Positions 15,337 through 22,219 of a stretch of 53,209 bases of DNA are shown piece by piece. The stretch lies in assembly GCA_964648505.1 (NCBI GenBank), contig CAZYMI010000015.1, forward strand, positions 1-53,209, in the 5' to 3' direction. The position numbers and the translations under genes were made by a program. A model generated the notes under the pieces. That model did not search any database and was not told where the DNA came from. It saw nothing but the letters and a program-made list of their open reading frames with translations. The stretch's first letter is position 1; every line of letters begins with the position of its first letter. This DNA is from CAZYMI01 sp964648505 (lineage in GTDB: Bacteria; Pseudomonadota; Alphaproteobacteria; Micavibrionales; Micavibrionaceae).

Positions 15337-15623
15337 GAGCCGTAATCAGCCCTATTTCCAAAAACGTAGATAGACCTTACGAAAATCTTTTACCCATTGT
15401 CTCTCTACTTCTCACCAATGGGAACGAACTAGCAACTAATGGTAGCATCGATGAATCATTCTACTTCACACAAGGGGGATGGATGTGCGATCTTATTCAG
15501 CCAATAGACTTCGATTTGATAAATAAAGAATTTGAATTTCCTGAATCGATTACAATCGATCAAGTAGATCAGTCTATACTTGACCGTAAATCATGGATCA
15601 TAATCAGAGGAAATGTCGGATGA
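15333..15623 (+). CDS. Immunity protein candidate for toxin 4
   Basis: A 96-aa acidic protein starting in the toxin 4 stop (ATGA). It has an N-terminal helix (ENLLPIVSLLLTNGNELATN), an aromatic core (FYFTQGGWMCDLI) and the closing strand SWIIIRGNVG. The base composition is AT-richer than the element backbone, as is common for imported immunity genes. The family is not recognised; the role comes from position and coupling. Confidence 0.65.
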   Translation: MRAVISPISKNVDRPYENLLPIVSLLLTNGNELATNGSIDESFYFTQGGWMCDLIQPIDFDLINKEFEFPESITIDQVDQSILDRKSWIIIRGNVG

Positions 15624-15666
15624 TGCTTGAGCAGTATTTCAGATGTGATGCATTCGCAGCAGCAGC

Positions 15667-16108
15667 CTACTGACTGATCCAAATGATCAGAAAAATCACA
15701 ATCCCGATACCAAGCGTCCATCTTATGAGCGTTTCGACGACCGCAAACACTGCGATCAGGGGTGATTTGAACCAGCTAACAATTCGCCAACCGCTGAGGG
15801 ATGCGGCACCAGCAACACCCAAAGCCCACCAGCCAGTCAGGCTTGCCCATTGGGCGAAAACCAGCCCATACCATCCTGATACGCGGGCTGTGGCCAAAAC
15901 GAGCAGTTTGTATAGCCCTCACCCGCAATCCGAGACTTTTGGTCCTTGCGGCATTCATCCAAGCGCCGCTGTTCAGCTTCCGCACACCTCTCTGCGTTAT
16001 CCCACTTGCATTGCCTGGCTCCCACGAGCCAAACGAGCCGTATTCGTGTTGCCAAGATGGCGTTGAACCATAATAGCCGCTTGTATATACGGCATCCTCA
16101 TTCTTCAT
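15667..16108 (-). pseudogene. Antisense membrane-protein remnant, copy B (full 5' end)
   Basis: A GGGAG ribosome site precedes ATG 16108 (MKNEDAVYTSGYYGS). Coding-like sequence then moves through three frames: frame 1 to about WEPGNA, a second frame with CKWDNAERCAEAEQRR...GEGYTNCSFW, and a third frame (15667-15897) with the membrane segment. The membrane part differs from copy A at the DNA level but keeps the protein pattern, so it was under selection. The disruptions are shared by both copies. It could be a degraded gene, two overlapping genes, or a frameshifted product; I favour decay before duplication. Confidence 0.5.
15836..16096. repeat. 261-bp perfect repeat, copy B
   Basis: Identical to 14359-14619. 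This copy continues past the repeat into the intact 5' end of the antisense gene, so it is probably the parental arrangement; copy A was cut by the junction with toxin 4. Confidence 0.85.
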
Positions 16109-16224
16109 ACTTTGCTCCCGCCATGCCGTCGATGAAAAGAGATCCGCGATCAAGAATCATTCAACAAAATACGCGCAGGCATCACTGGTGCTCTCGCAAT
16201 AAATGGCAGTTATCGCTGTGAATT

Positions 16225-16599
16225 TCACGTTTGACGCATTTCAGGCACGATATTCCATTGACCGTGTTCATGTGGTGGATTGTCAGGATCGCCGATCACC
16301 AGGCGGATCAGCGTATAATGTTCCGGTCTGAATCCGGGCTTGGGGTCTTCCCAGAATGACTTGCCATCGATCTCGACGCCGCTGAGCGGTGAGCATCCGT
16401 AACGAACCGCCAGTTCCTGAACCATCAGCCAGTGACGCTCGGCGTCTTGATCCGAAGCTTCCCGAGCCCGTGCGCAGTGCGCCTCGCAGGCGTCGAAAAA
16501 ACCGCCTGAATCAGGCCATAACCAGATATCCCGAAGCGCGACGAAATCGTCCCACACCGGCTGTGTGACGACATAAATTATATCAGGCCGCAAGCACAT
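16225..16599 (-). CDS. Hypothetical protein, 124 aa
   Basis: The family is not recognised. It is soluble and Trp/His/Cys-containing, with a central acidic helix (CEAHCARAREASDQDAERHW) and a C-terminal section ending QWNIVPEMRQT. GC content fits the element backbone. It lies between the toxin array and a pilin-like pseudogene and is divergent from a 44-codon ORF at 16614. No ribosome site stands out. It may be a cargo or late immunity gene, but nothing in the sequence shows that. Confidence 0.5.
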   Translation of the reverse strand: MCLRPDIIYVVTQPVWDDFVALRDIWLWPDSGGFFDACEAHCARAREASDQDAERHWLMVQELAVRYGCSPLSGVEIDGKSFWEDPKPGFRPEHYTLIRLVIGDPDNPPHEHGQWNIVPEMRQT

Positions 16600-16613
16600 A
16601 ATCTGTATTTATC

Positions 16614-16748
16614 ATGGGCATCATCGCAAGCAATATGGTCGAATGGTCGGTCATCACCGATCATGCGGTGGCGTGGCTGCAAGATGCGGCGAACTCGCCC
16701 GCATGGCGTCGCACCGATCAGATGTCACAACAGCTTGCGCTCTTTTGA
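16614..16748 (+). CDS. Small ORF, 44 aa
   Basis: It opens MGIIASNMVEWSVITDHAVA and ends DQMSQQLALF. It is divergent from the 124-aa gene. It has no clear ribosome site or motif, and it may be chance or a gene fragment. Confidence 0.25.
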   Translation: MGIIASNMVEWSVITDHAVAWLQDAANSPAWRRTDQMSQQLALF

Positions 16749-16757
16749 GCGCAAGCA

Positions 16758-17554
16758 TTATCGAACCCAGACAAGAGCCATGATCAAGCTGAGGTTAGGA
16801 GCGTTTGTTCGTGTTGAGCAGCCCTGATCCTGAAAATTTAAATTACCAGCCTCCGCCGTACCCGAAATGCCATCGTGATAGAGAAGAGAGCTGAATACGA
16901 AGTCAATATCATTGACGCCGTTTGTTGCAGACTCGATTGGAAAAGACGAAGACCCGCCAACATTATACCTTGCTATCGTAAAATTACTACTCGTAGTGTT
17001 GATGCCCAAGCCGAGTCGTTTATTAAAATATGAGCAGAATTCAGGTGTCACTCTTAATTGAAGAATAAGCTCAGCTTTGTTCGAAGGTGCGGTTGATCCT
17101 TGACGAGCCCAATTTGCCCAAAAGACCCCAGAGAACTGAGCCGCTAACGGAGTTCCTCCTTCAGCAAGTTTTGGCCATTGCCTTAATGTAAAATAAGGAA
17201 CCCCACCACCAGAAGGTCTAAATATTCTACATCTGTCACTGGTGCACAATGGGTTCGCACCATAGGGTGTAAATCCGCCGATATTGCCTGATCCAGCATC
17301 CAGTTCGCCAGCATGAACCCCGCTCAGGGCCATACGCAACAGGCCAGCGCGATGCGCAGCTATGGCATTTTGAATGGCATCAAATGCCGCAGCCATTTCA
17401 GTTTCGGTGGCGCTTTCGCTGATGCGGTTTGAGTTCGTGACCGCAAAGACAGCGCAGCAAAAAGCGCGACCGCAATGAGGATCAAGAAAAGTACGTTTCC
17501 GTGCTCGTTAGAATGCTGAGGCTTAACGGGTGATGGTGAACGATTGGCAAACAT
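16758..17554 (-). pseudogene. Pilin-like envelope protein with a single-base frameshift
   Basis: The N-terminus (from ATG 17554) has HGNVLFLILIAVALFAALS, the membrane helix of a pilin-like family I recall from alphaproteobacteria. The expected continuation AVTNSNRISESATETEMAAA is present in another frame: one T is missing from a T-run (plus strand near 17446), which shifts the product to a short false tail. The second frame then runs on to 16758 with GGFTPYGANP, RIFRPSGGGVPYF and a disulfide-type CSTRTN end. The deletion may be genuine or a sequencing error. A relative with a lost N-terminus lies at 20303-20944. Confidence 0.7.
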
Positions 17555-17643
17555 TATTTGTGAAATATTACACCGAAAATCAGTAACTTGGCTAGGGGCG
17601 TGAAGGCGGCGCGAGCGCGGATTTCCGCGCTCGCGCCAGCGTC

Positions 17644-17835
17644 CTACGGCTCGCTTATGCCGTAGGACGCGCGGCAAGCCAGTTCAGCTTGAACGTTTTC
17701 TAGCGACGCGAGCGCATTTCGGCGTTCGGCGCTTTCGGGCGCACTTTTTGCCAGTTCGTTGAACAGAATGCGGATGAGAACATGCAGCTCACGGGTTGTG
17801 CGCGCTGCCAGTTCGAAGCGAGTGTAGAGTTTCAT
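17644..17835 (-). CDS. Small conserved-type protein of mobilization regions, 63 aa
   Basis: The start at 17835 is set by a GGAGGT ribosome site 4 nt upstream. The product is helical (MKLYTRFELAARTTRELHVL, later SAPESAERRNALASLENV). I recall similar small proteins near relaxase genes in alphaproteobacterial elements, but its function is unknown. It is downstream of the relaxase in the same orientation, and its leader contains two mutually exclusive hairpins (17866-17920), so its expression may be controlled at the RNA level. Confidence 0.65.
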   Translation of the reverse strand: MKLYTRFELAARTTRELHVLIRILFNELAKSAPESAERRNALASLENVQAELACRASYGISEP

Positions 17836-17865
17836 ATTGACCTCCAAATGTTTTGAAGGCCCCGA

Positions 17866-17920
17866 CCACCGGAGCCTTTCCGGCTCCGGCAGCACAATCA
17901 TCAAGGGAAGCGTCCGGTGG
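17866..17920. promoter_or_regulatory. Two alternative hairpins between the relaxase and the 63-aa gene
   Basis: CCGGAGCC (17869-17876) pairs with GGCTCCGG (17882-17889). CCACCGGA (17866-17873) overlaps the first arm and can instead pair with TCCGGTGG (17913-17920). The two 8-bp stems exclude each other. This could be an attenuator-like switch or part of an oriT. Confidence 0.45.
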
Positions 17921-18026
17921 TTGGCGGATGGAAAAGCAGGCCGGAGGTCAGGAGGAAATGAGACGTGCGCGTCGCTGGCAGGGCGTCACCCGAGTTGTCG
18001 TGAAAATCCGTATGCAGTGAAGCTGG

Positions 18027-19370
18027 CTAGCGCTCGAAATCCCGTGAACGATCTTTCAGTTTGCGCTCCCGCATCGCCTTGATGCGATCCTGTGTCGATT
18101 GCGGACGTGGATGCGCGGTTTTGCCGAAGGCACCTGATAGCCCCGCGCGATCCTTGATCCGTTGCAGTTCACCATAGCGATGCAGATCACGGTGCAGGTC
18201 ACGCAGCCGTTGCGCTTGATCCTGCCGCAGTTTGATTATCTTCTGTTGGAGGGCTTGGCGTTCGCGCATCTGGGCGCTCACCAACGCATTGCGTTGCTCT
18301 CGGTCGCGTTGCAGCGACCAGTAGGCTTCCAGTTCATTCTGGGCTTTGACCTTTGCGTGTTCGCCGGTCAGCCTGTCCCACAATCCGCCGAGGCCTTTGC
18401 GCAGACGTTCGGCGCGCGCTTGGGTTTCAGCTTGCAGGCGCGCGGCTTGCCCATGATCGAGCTTGGCGCGTTCCGCATCATGCAGTGCTTTAAGGCGCAG
18501 CCGCTCCTGTTCGACCGGCTTCATGCGTTCCGCAAAATCTTGTTTGGCCTCCGTGATGAAGGTTTTGATCTTCGGTTCGATATCCCGCGCGATGTGCGCG
18601 CGCATTTCTTCGACCGATGGCAGCGACGCCGGATTGCCGAGGCGACCGGCGATGTCTTTTGCAGGCTTGCCAACCATGCGCGAAATGGAATGCACTTCGC
18701 CATCATACGTGACGGCGACATGGCCGCGCCGATCACCACGCGCGAGATATAGCCCGCGTTCCTGCAATGCGCTTGCAAATGCCTGGCGCGAGTCCGACGC
18801 GGCCCAGCATTCCTGCACCAGCGCCTTCATATCTTTTGCATTGTGGCCGTTGCGCTTGGCTTGCTGCCATTCACCGAGGGTGAAGTTGCGCGGATCGCGT
18901 TGCTTCTGGTCGATGAACCCGCGCGGCATCTTCCAGCCGTTCTCGATATAGAGTTCCTTCGACACATCGCGCAGTTTGAGCTTGAAATGCGGCAGCGGCT
19001 TCGCCGTCATGCTCTCCGCATCGATCCGGCTCCACACCGCATGGCAGTGGCGACGACCTTCCTTTTCATGAAAGACGACGATGCGCGGTTGATCCGTCAG
19101 GCCGTTGCGCTCTTCGATCTTCGCTAGCGCCTGCTCGAACACCTCGATGCGGACGTTTTCGGTTTCTGGTGGATTGAGCGAGACGGAGAAGAGGAACTGT
19201 CTGCACTTCGTGCCACGGCTGACCGCATAGGCTTCGTGCATCGCATCCATCACATCGTCGGAGATGAACCCGCGCACCTCGTGAATCTCGACGCGCTCAT
19301 TCTCACTCGTTTTAAGCAGATGCAGCCCAAGCTGTTTTGCTCCGCCGCGCTGTGACGCCTTCAGGATCAT
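18027..19370 (-). CDS. Relaxase / mobilization nuclease (VirD2-MobA type)
   Basis: It nicks oriT and pilots the DNA strand during conjugative transfer. The 447-aa product has the three-histidine metal site in H101-EKEGRR-H108-C-H110, preceded by a conserved beta region, and a probable catalytic Tyr in the N-terminal part. The C-terminal half is a long charged coiled coil with Gln/Arg-rich repeats, as in other alphaproteobacterial relaxases. The stop of the upstream mobC-like gene overlaps its start by 4 nt. It would work with the VirD4-like protein at 3157-4785. No intact channel genes are visible, so transfer would depend on a helper. Confidence 0.92.
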   Translation of the reverse strand: MILKASQRGGAKQLGLHLLKTSENERVEIHEVRGFISDDVMDAMHEAYAVSRGTKCRQFLFSVSLNPPETENVRIEVFEQALAKIEERNGLTDQPRIVVFHEKEGRRHCHAVWSRIDAESMTAKPLPHFKLKLRDVSKELYIENGWKMPRGFIDQKQRDPRNFTLGEWQQAKRNGHNAKDMKALVQECWAASDSRQAFASALQERGLYLARGDRRGHVAVTYDGEVHSISRMVGKPAKDIAGRLGNPASLPSVEEMRAHIARDIEPKIKTFITEAKQDFAERMKPVEQERLRLKALHDAERAKLDHGQAARLQAETQARAERLRKGLGGLWDRLTGEHAKVKAQNELEAYWSLQRDREQRNALVSAQMRERQALQQKIIKLRQDQAQRLRDLHRDLHRYGELQRIKDRAGLSGAFGKTAHPRPQSTQDRIKAMRERKLKDRSRDFER

Positions 19371-19882
19371 AGTGAGGGCGGCTTGGGTTTGTTGCGCGGC
19401 GCGCTGTAGCGACCATAGATCGGAAGCGTCGGCTTCTCGCTTCCTCCCTTCGACCCAGACGACGATGATCGAAACTGCCCGTGCAGCGTTCCGGCGTCCG
19501 ACGCATCGGACGTGGTTTCGATGAGGCCGAGTGCGACCATCAGCATGTGGCGGATGGAGGCGATATCGCGGCAGGCACTCTTGAGCGCCGCTTCCGTGTC
19601 GGGCGACACTTCCAAGGTGCCAAGATTGGCAGCGCGGGCAAGTTGATTGAGATTATTCCCGAGGCGTGACTGACCGAGCATAGCGAGCACACTCGCGAGC
19701 GCCTTTTGATCCTTCACTGGAAATTTGCCGCGATGGCGCGGGGGAGGATTTGCCTCATCGAAAATGCGGGAGCGGACGTAAGCCCCCAGCGATAGACCCG
19801 CCGCATCACGTTCAAGCTGCGCCCGTTCCTCAAACGAGAGGCGAAGCGAGAAGGGCGAAGGTGTTTGGTCGTTCGGCTCCAT
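19367..19882 (-). CDS. MobC-like relaxosome accessory protein
   Basis: A 171-aa DNA-binding accessory protein. The N-terminus (SLRLSFEERAQLERDAAGLS) suggests a ribbon-helix-helix start; the middle has the MobC-type block with LGQSRLGNNLNQLARAANLG. The C-terminus is Ser/Gly/Pro-rich and probably disordered. The start at 19882 is preferred to 19909 because the longer frame runs into a terminator stem. It overlaps the relaxase gene by 4 nt and follows a terminator that isolates it from the recombinase fragment. Confidence 0.85.
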   Translation of the reverse strand: MEPNDQTPSPFSLRLSFEERAQLERDAAGLSLGAYVRSRIFDEANPPPRHRGKFPVKDQKALASVLAMLGQSRLGNNLNQLARAANLGTLEVSPDTEAALKSACRDIASIRHMLMVALGLIETTSDASDAGTLHGQFRSSSSGSKGGSEKPTLPIYGRYSAPRNKPKPPSL

Positions 19883-19898
19883 AGCCTTTCCACAAAGC

Positions 19899-19929
19899 AA
19901 AAAGCCCACCCCGCCGGAGCGGGATGGGC
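19899..19929 (-). terminator. Rho-independent terminator upstream of mobC
   Basis: A stem (GCCCA and CCCGC arms around CGGA with one C/A mismatch) is followed on the minus strand by five Ts. It ends transcription from the recombinase fragment, so mobC must have its own promoter or none. Confidence 0.8.
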
Positions 19930-19934
19930 CTTGG

Positions 19935-20169
19935 TTATCCTTTCTGTCCCGCCTTCCGCTTGCGCGCGGCGGGCGGGGTGTTCTGGTTCAAGCTGGTCGT
20001 CTGGAGGACGCTATTCCAATCAGAGAGAATCTTGAATAAAGTGTTCGAAGTTTCGGTGCTAAAGTGCGCCATCACTTTTTCAGAGCCAGAAAATCCGTCT
20101 AAGGCCTTGAAAGGCAACGCAATTTCTGGTGTTCGAAAGCCTTCATTTCGCTGATACGAAAGATGGCCC
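19935..20169 (-). pseudogene. Serine recombinase tail, second fragment
   Basis: The last about 78 codons of the same recombinase type as 1-568: GHLSYQRNEGFRTPEIALPF, then KALDGFSGSEKVMAHF, and a natural C-terminus ending RKAGQKG. Homology begins abruptly at 20169 and the preceding DNA is unrelated, so the catalytic domain is lost. It lies between a terminator and a second broken gene at the element edge. It cannot act as a recombinase. Confidence 0.8.
20064..20169. repeat. Direct repeat, right copy (recombinase tail)
   Basis: Partner of 47-152, offset 20017, four mismatches in 106 bp. Its upstream end coincides with the truncation point of the recombinase fragment. Confidence 0.9.
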
Positions 20170-20231
20170 GCTAACGCCTGCCGATTTGCCTCCCCGTCCA
20201 ACGGACGAACCCAAACGCCAAGGAGGCAGAC

Positions 20232-20387
20232 ATGAATATCAGCGACTACGCAATCATCCACAAAAGCTGGAACGGCATCGAAATCGAAATCAGGTGGAAC
20301 CCAGTGGTTCTGTCAGTAGCGAAACCGCTGATATTCAGGCAGCCGCACTTCTTGAGCGCGCAGCATCTGTTAGGTCAGCCAATCTAA
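20232..20387 (+). pseudogene. Truncated small element gene at the element boundary
   Basis: A strong AGGAGG ribosome site precedes the ATG. The first about 24 codons (MNISDYAIIHKSWNGIEIEI, then RWNP) look like a small protein I recall from plasmid and island backbones. After about 20300 the frame enters the pilin-like gene out of phase and ends at 20387. The break marks the right edge of the mobile element. Confidence 0.6.
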
Positions 20388-20944
20388 GAATGAGAACAAT
20401 CAGCTGCCCAGACAAAACACTTATTTCTTATGAAGGCGCCTCGACGGTTGGAACAGGCGGAAGTTATAACAATTCAATAAAATATCCAAGCGATAATGAG
20501 TGCCTTATGTTCCATCCATCTGGTGGCGGCTTAAGTTATACTGCAGTGGATGAAGATGCCCTTGATAAAAATTTTTCAACACACCCATCCTTCAAAAACT
20601 TATATTTTGTTCGAAATAACAGTATTGCAGGATCAAGCAGTCATAGTCAGGATATGATCGTCCCATTCGTAAGCGATGCGGTATGCCAAGCGATAAACAA
20701 GAAGCTGTTTGGAAAAACATCAATACCCACCACATCGGCAGCGGAAACTGTTGGCGTATATTTGTTTAGAGGGACCTTCTTTCCTGGCGGTTTTATTAAT
20801 TGTCCAACAAATCCCGTTTCTGGTACCGATAGATGCGGCGGGTCAGAAGGTTGTTTCAAAATCGGCACTTTATTTGATAATACAGCCAGCCCAGTTTCGA
20901 ATGTGAATGTATTTTATACGACGATCATGACAAATGTGCCTTGA
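20303..20944 (+). pseudogene. Pilin-like envelope protein, N-terminus lost
   Basis: The frame carries SGSVSSETADIQAAALLERA, SANLRMRTIS, LMFHPSGGGLSY and a Cys-rich end with GTDRCGGSEGCFKIG. This parallels the mature part of the pseudogene at 16758-17554 (RIFRPSGGGVPYF), but the N-terminal membrane helix is missing because the sequence starts at the element boundary. GC content is chromosomal. The open frame extends upstream through element DNA, so a fusion product without a pilin helix is possible but unlikely to be functional. Confidence 0.65.
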
Positions 20945-21037
20945 AGAAAAGTGAGATGGAACTTATCAGTGCGGTATTGGTCTTGCTTTGTCTTAGTCAG
21001 AAATAAAATATACTCATACTCGGCAATGTTATTGCTT

Positions 21038-21817
21038 TTACGAATATCTGCTAGCAAGCTTTAAAAGGCTTGTTGTCACAATTAATCCCGCACCAAGCAC
21101 ATTTTCATTTTTACTTATCAACATATGAGAAACTGTATGCGGATTTAATTTGTGCAGTATCGTGAAGGCAGCCTGCGCTGCTTTACCCTCAAGGGTGACA
21201 GGCACATTCGCGAGCTTAGTTGCAAGCATAGCGCCTAGTAGTGCCGCATGTTCAAACCCACCGCATTGTAAAAGCGCTTCGAGAGGGTCAAAGGTACTTT
21301 CTAACGCCTTTAATAAATTTTCTGATGCAGTGTTGCTGCCACCGCCGATGCCCAGCAGCGCCACTATATCTGCCCCCTGTTCAATGGCCATCATGCCATA
21401 GGCAATAGCGCGCACAGCTTCCCCTTCGGTCATAGCGGGCGGGGTAGGCGATGTCGGGGTTTTAAAGTCTAGTTCATAGAGTTTCAGGTCAGCATTTATT
21501 TCTGCGACCAGATCAGCCAAAGGCGTTTTGTTTTCTAAAATGTCTTGAAATTGTTTTTGTGCGCTTAAGCATTCTTGTTTTGATGCCGCCCCATGATGGG
21601 CCGCAAAAATACACAATCGAGGGTGAGAGAGCGGCTTCAGTTTTGGGAAACGAGAATTAGCCCAAGCTTTAAGTCCAGTCATATTTTCATAATCAAAAGA
21701 AATAGATTCGCTATCAGACCCGGAAAATGAGGTAATCAGGGATCTGATTTCAGCCAGATTCAAGCCTTGATTATCGTTTTCAGGGGTGTTTTTAAGTTTG
21801 GTGTCTAAAATTTGCAT
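21038..21817 (-). CDS. CobT-like protein (NaMN:DMB phosphoribosyltransferase family), short form
   Basis: The family transfers phosphoribose from nicotinate mononucleotide to dimethylbenzimidazole in cobalamin assembly. The 259-aa product has an IFAAHHGAASKQ segment, TEGEAVRAIAYGMMAIEQGA, the loop LLGIGGGSNTASE and a C-terminal GFEHAALLGAMLATK. Canonical CobT is about 340 aa, and its loop reads differently (GIGNTT). It is therefore a shortened, divergent member and may not be a true CobT; no other cobalamin gene is nearby. It is divergent from rpmB, with roughly 100 bp between the starts. Confidence 0.65.
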   Translation of the reverse strand: MQILDTKLKNTPENDNQGLNLAEIRSLITSFSGSDSESISFDYENMTGLKAWANSRFPKLKPLSHPRLCIFAAHHGAASKQECLSAQKQFQDILENKTPLADLVAEINADLKLYELDFKTPTSPTPPAMTEGEAVRAIAYGMMAIEQGADIVALLGIGGGSNTASENLLKALESTFDPLEALLQCGGFEHAALLGAMLATKLANVPVTLEGKAAQAAFTILHKLNPHTVSHMLISKNENVLGAGLIVTTSLLKLASRYS

Positions 21818-21925
21818 ATAATATCAATCCTTGATCAAAGTTTTAACGAATTTTACTTGACCTTGGAAGGGCAAATCGAGTACTTGAATGACCTTCGAAC
21901 TTTAGTATTTTCAAGGAATTGTGCC

Positions 21926-22213
21926 ATGAGCCGCAAGTGCGCCGTTACCAAAAAAGCCGTTATGTCGGGTAACAACGTTTCCCACGCGAACAATAAAACG
22001 CGTCGTAAATTTTTACCAAACATTCAAGATACATCCATTTTCTCTGAGATTTTGGGACGCAATGTGCGTGTTCGCGTGACCCCTGCGGGTCTCCGCACGA
22101 TTGACCACAAAGGCGGCCTTGATGCTTATGTGATGAAAACGGCGCCAACAAAACTTGCACCGGAATTCCGCAAAGTAAAAACACAAATCGAAAAGAAAAT
22201 GGCAAAGGCATAA
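21926..22213 (+). CDS. rpmB: 50S ribosomal protein L28
   Basis: Starts at ATG 21926 (MSRKCAVTKKAVMSGNNVSH); the longer upstream frame is not coding. The 95-aa product has the L28 features NNKTRRKFLPNIQ and VRVRVTPAGLRTIDHKGGLD and a lysine-rich C-terminus. Length matches alphaproteobacterial L28. It is followed closely by the Tgt homologue, with 6 nt between stop and the TTG start. Confidence 0.96.
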   Translation: MSRKCAVTKKAVMSGNNVSHANNKTRRKFLPNIQDTSIFSEILGRNVRVRVTPAGLRTIDHKGGLDAYVMKTAPTKLAPEFRKVKTQIEKKMAKA

Positions 22214-22219
22214 AGTCTC

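Noticed and set aside
18162..18951. Plus-strand open frames of about 200 codons within the relaxase
   Set aside because: They mirror the codon pattern of a GC-rich coding strand; the relaxase has the three-His motif and overlaps mobC properly.
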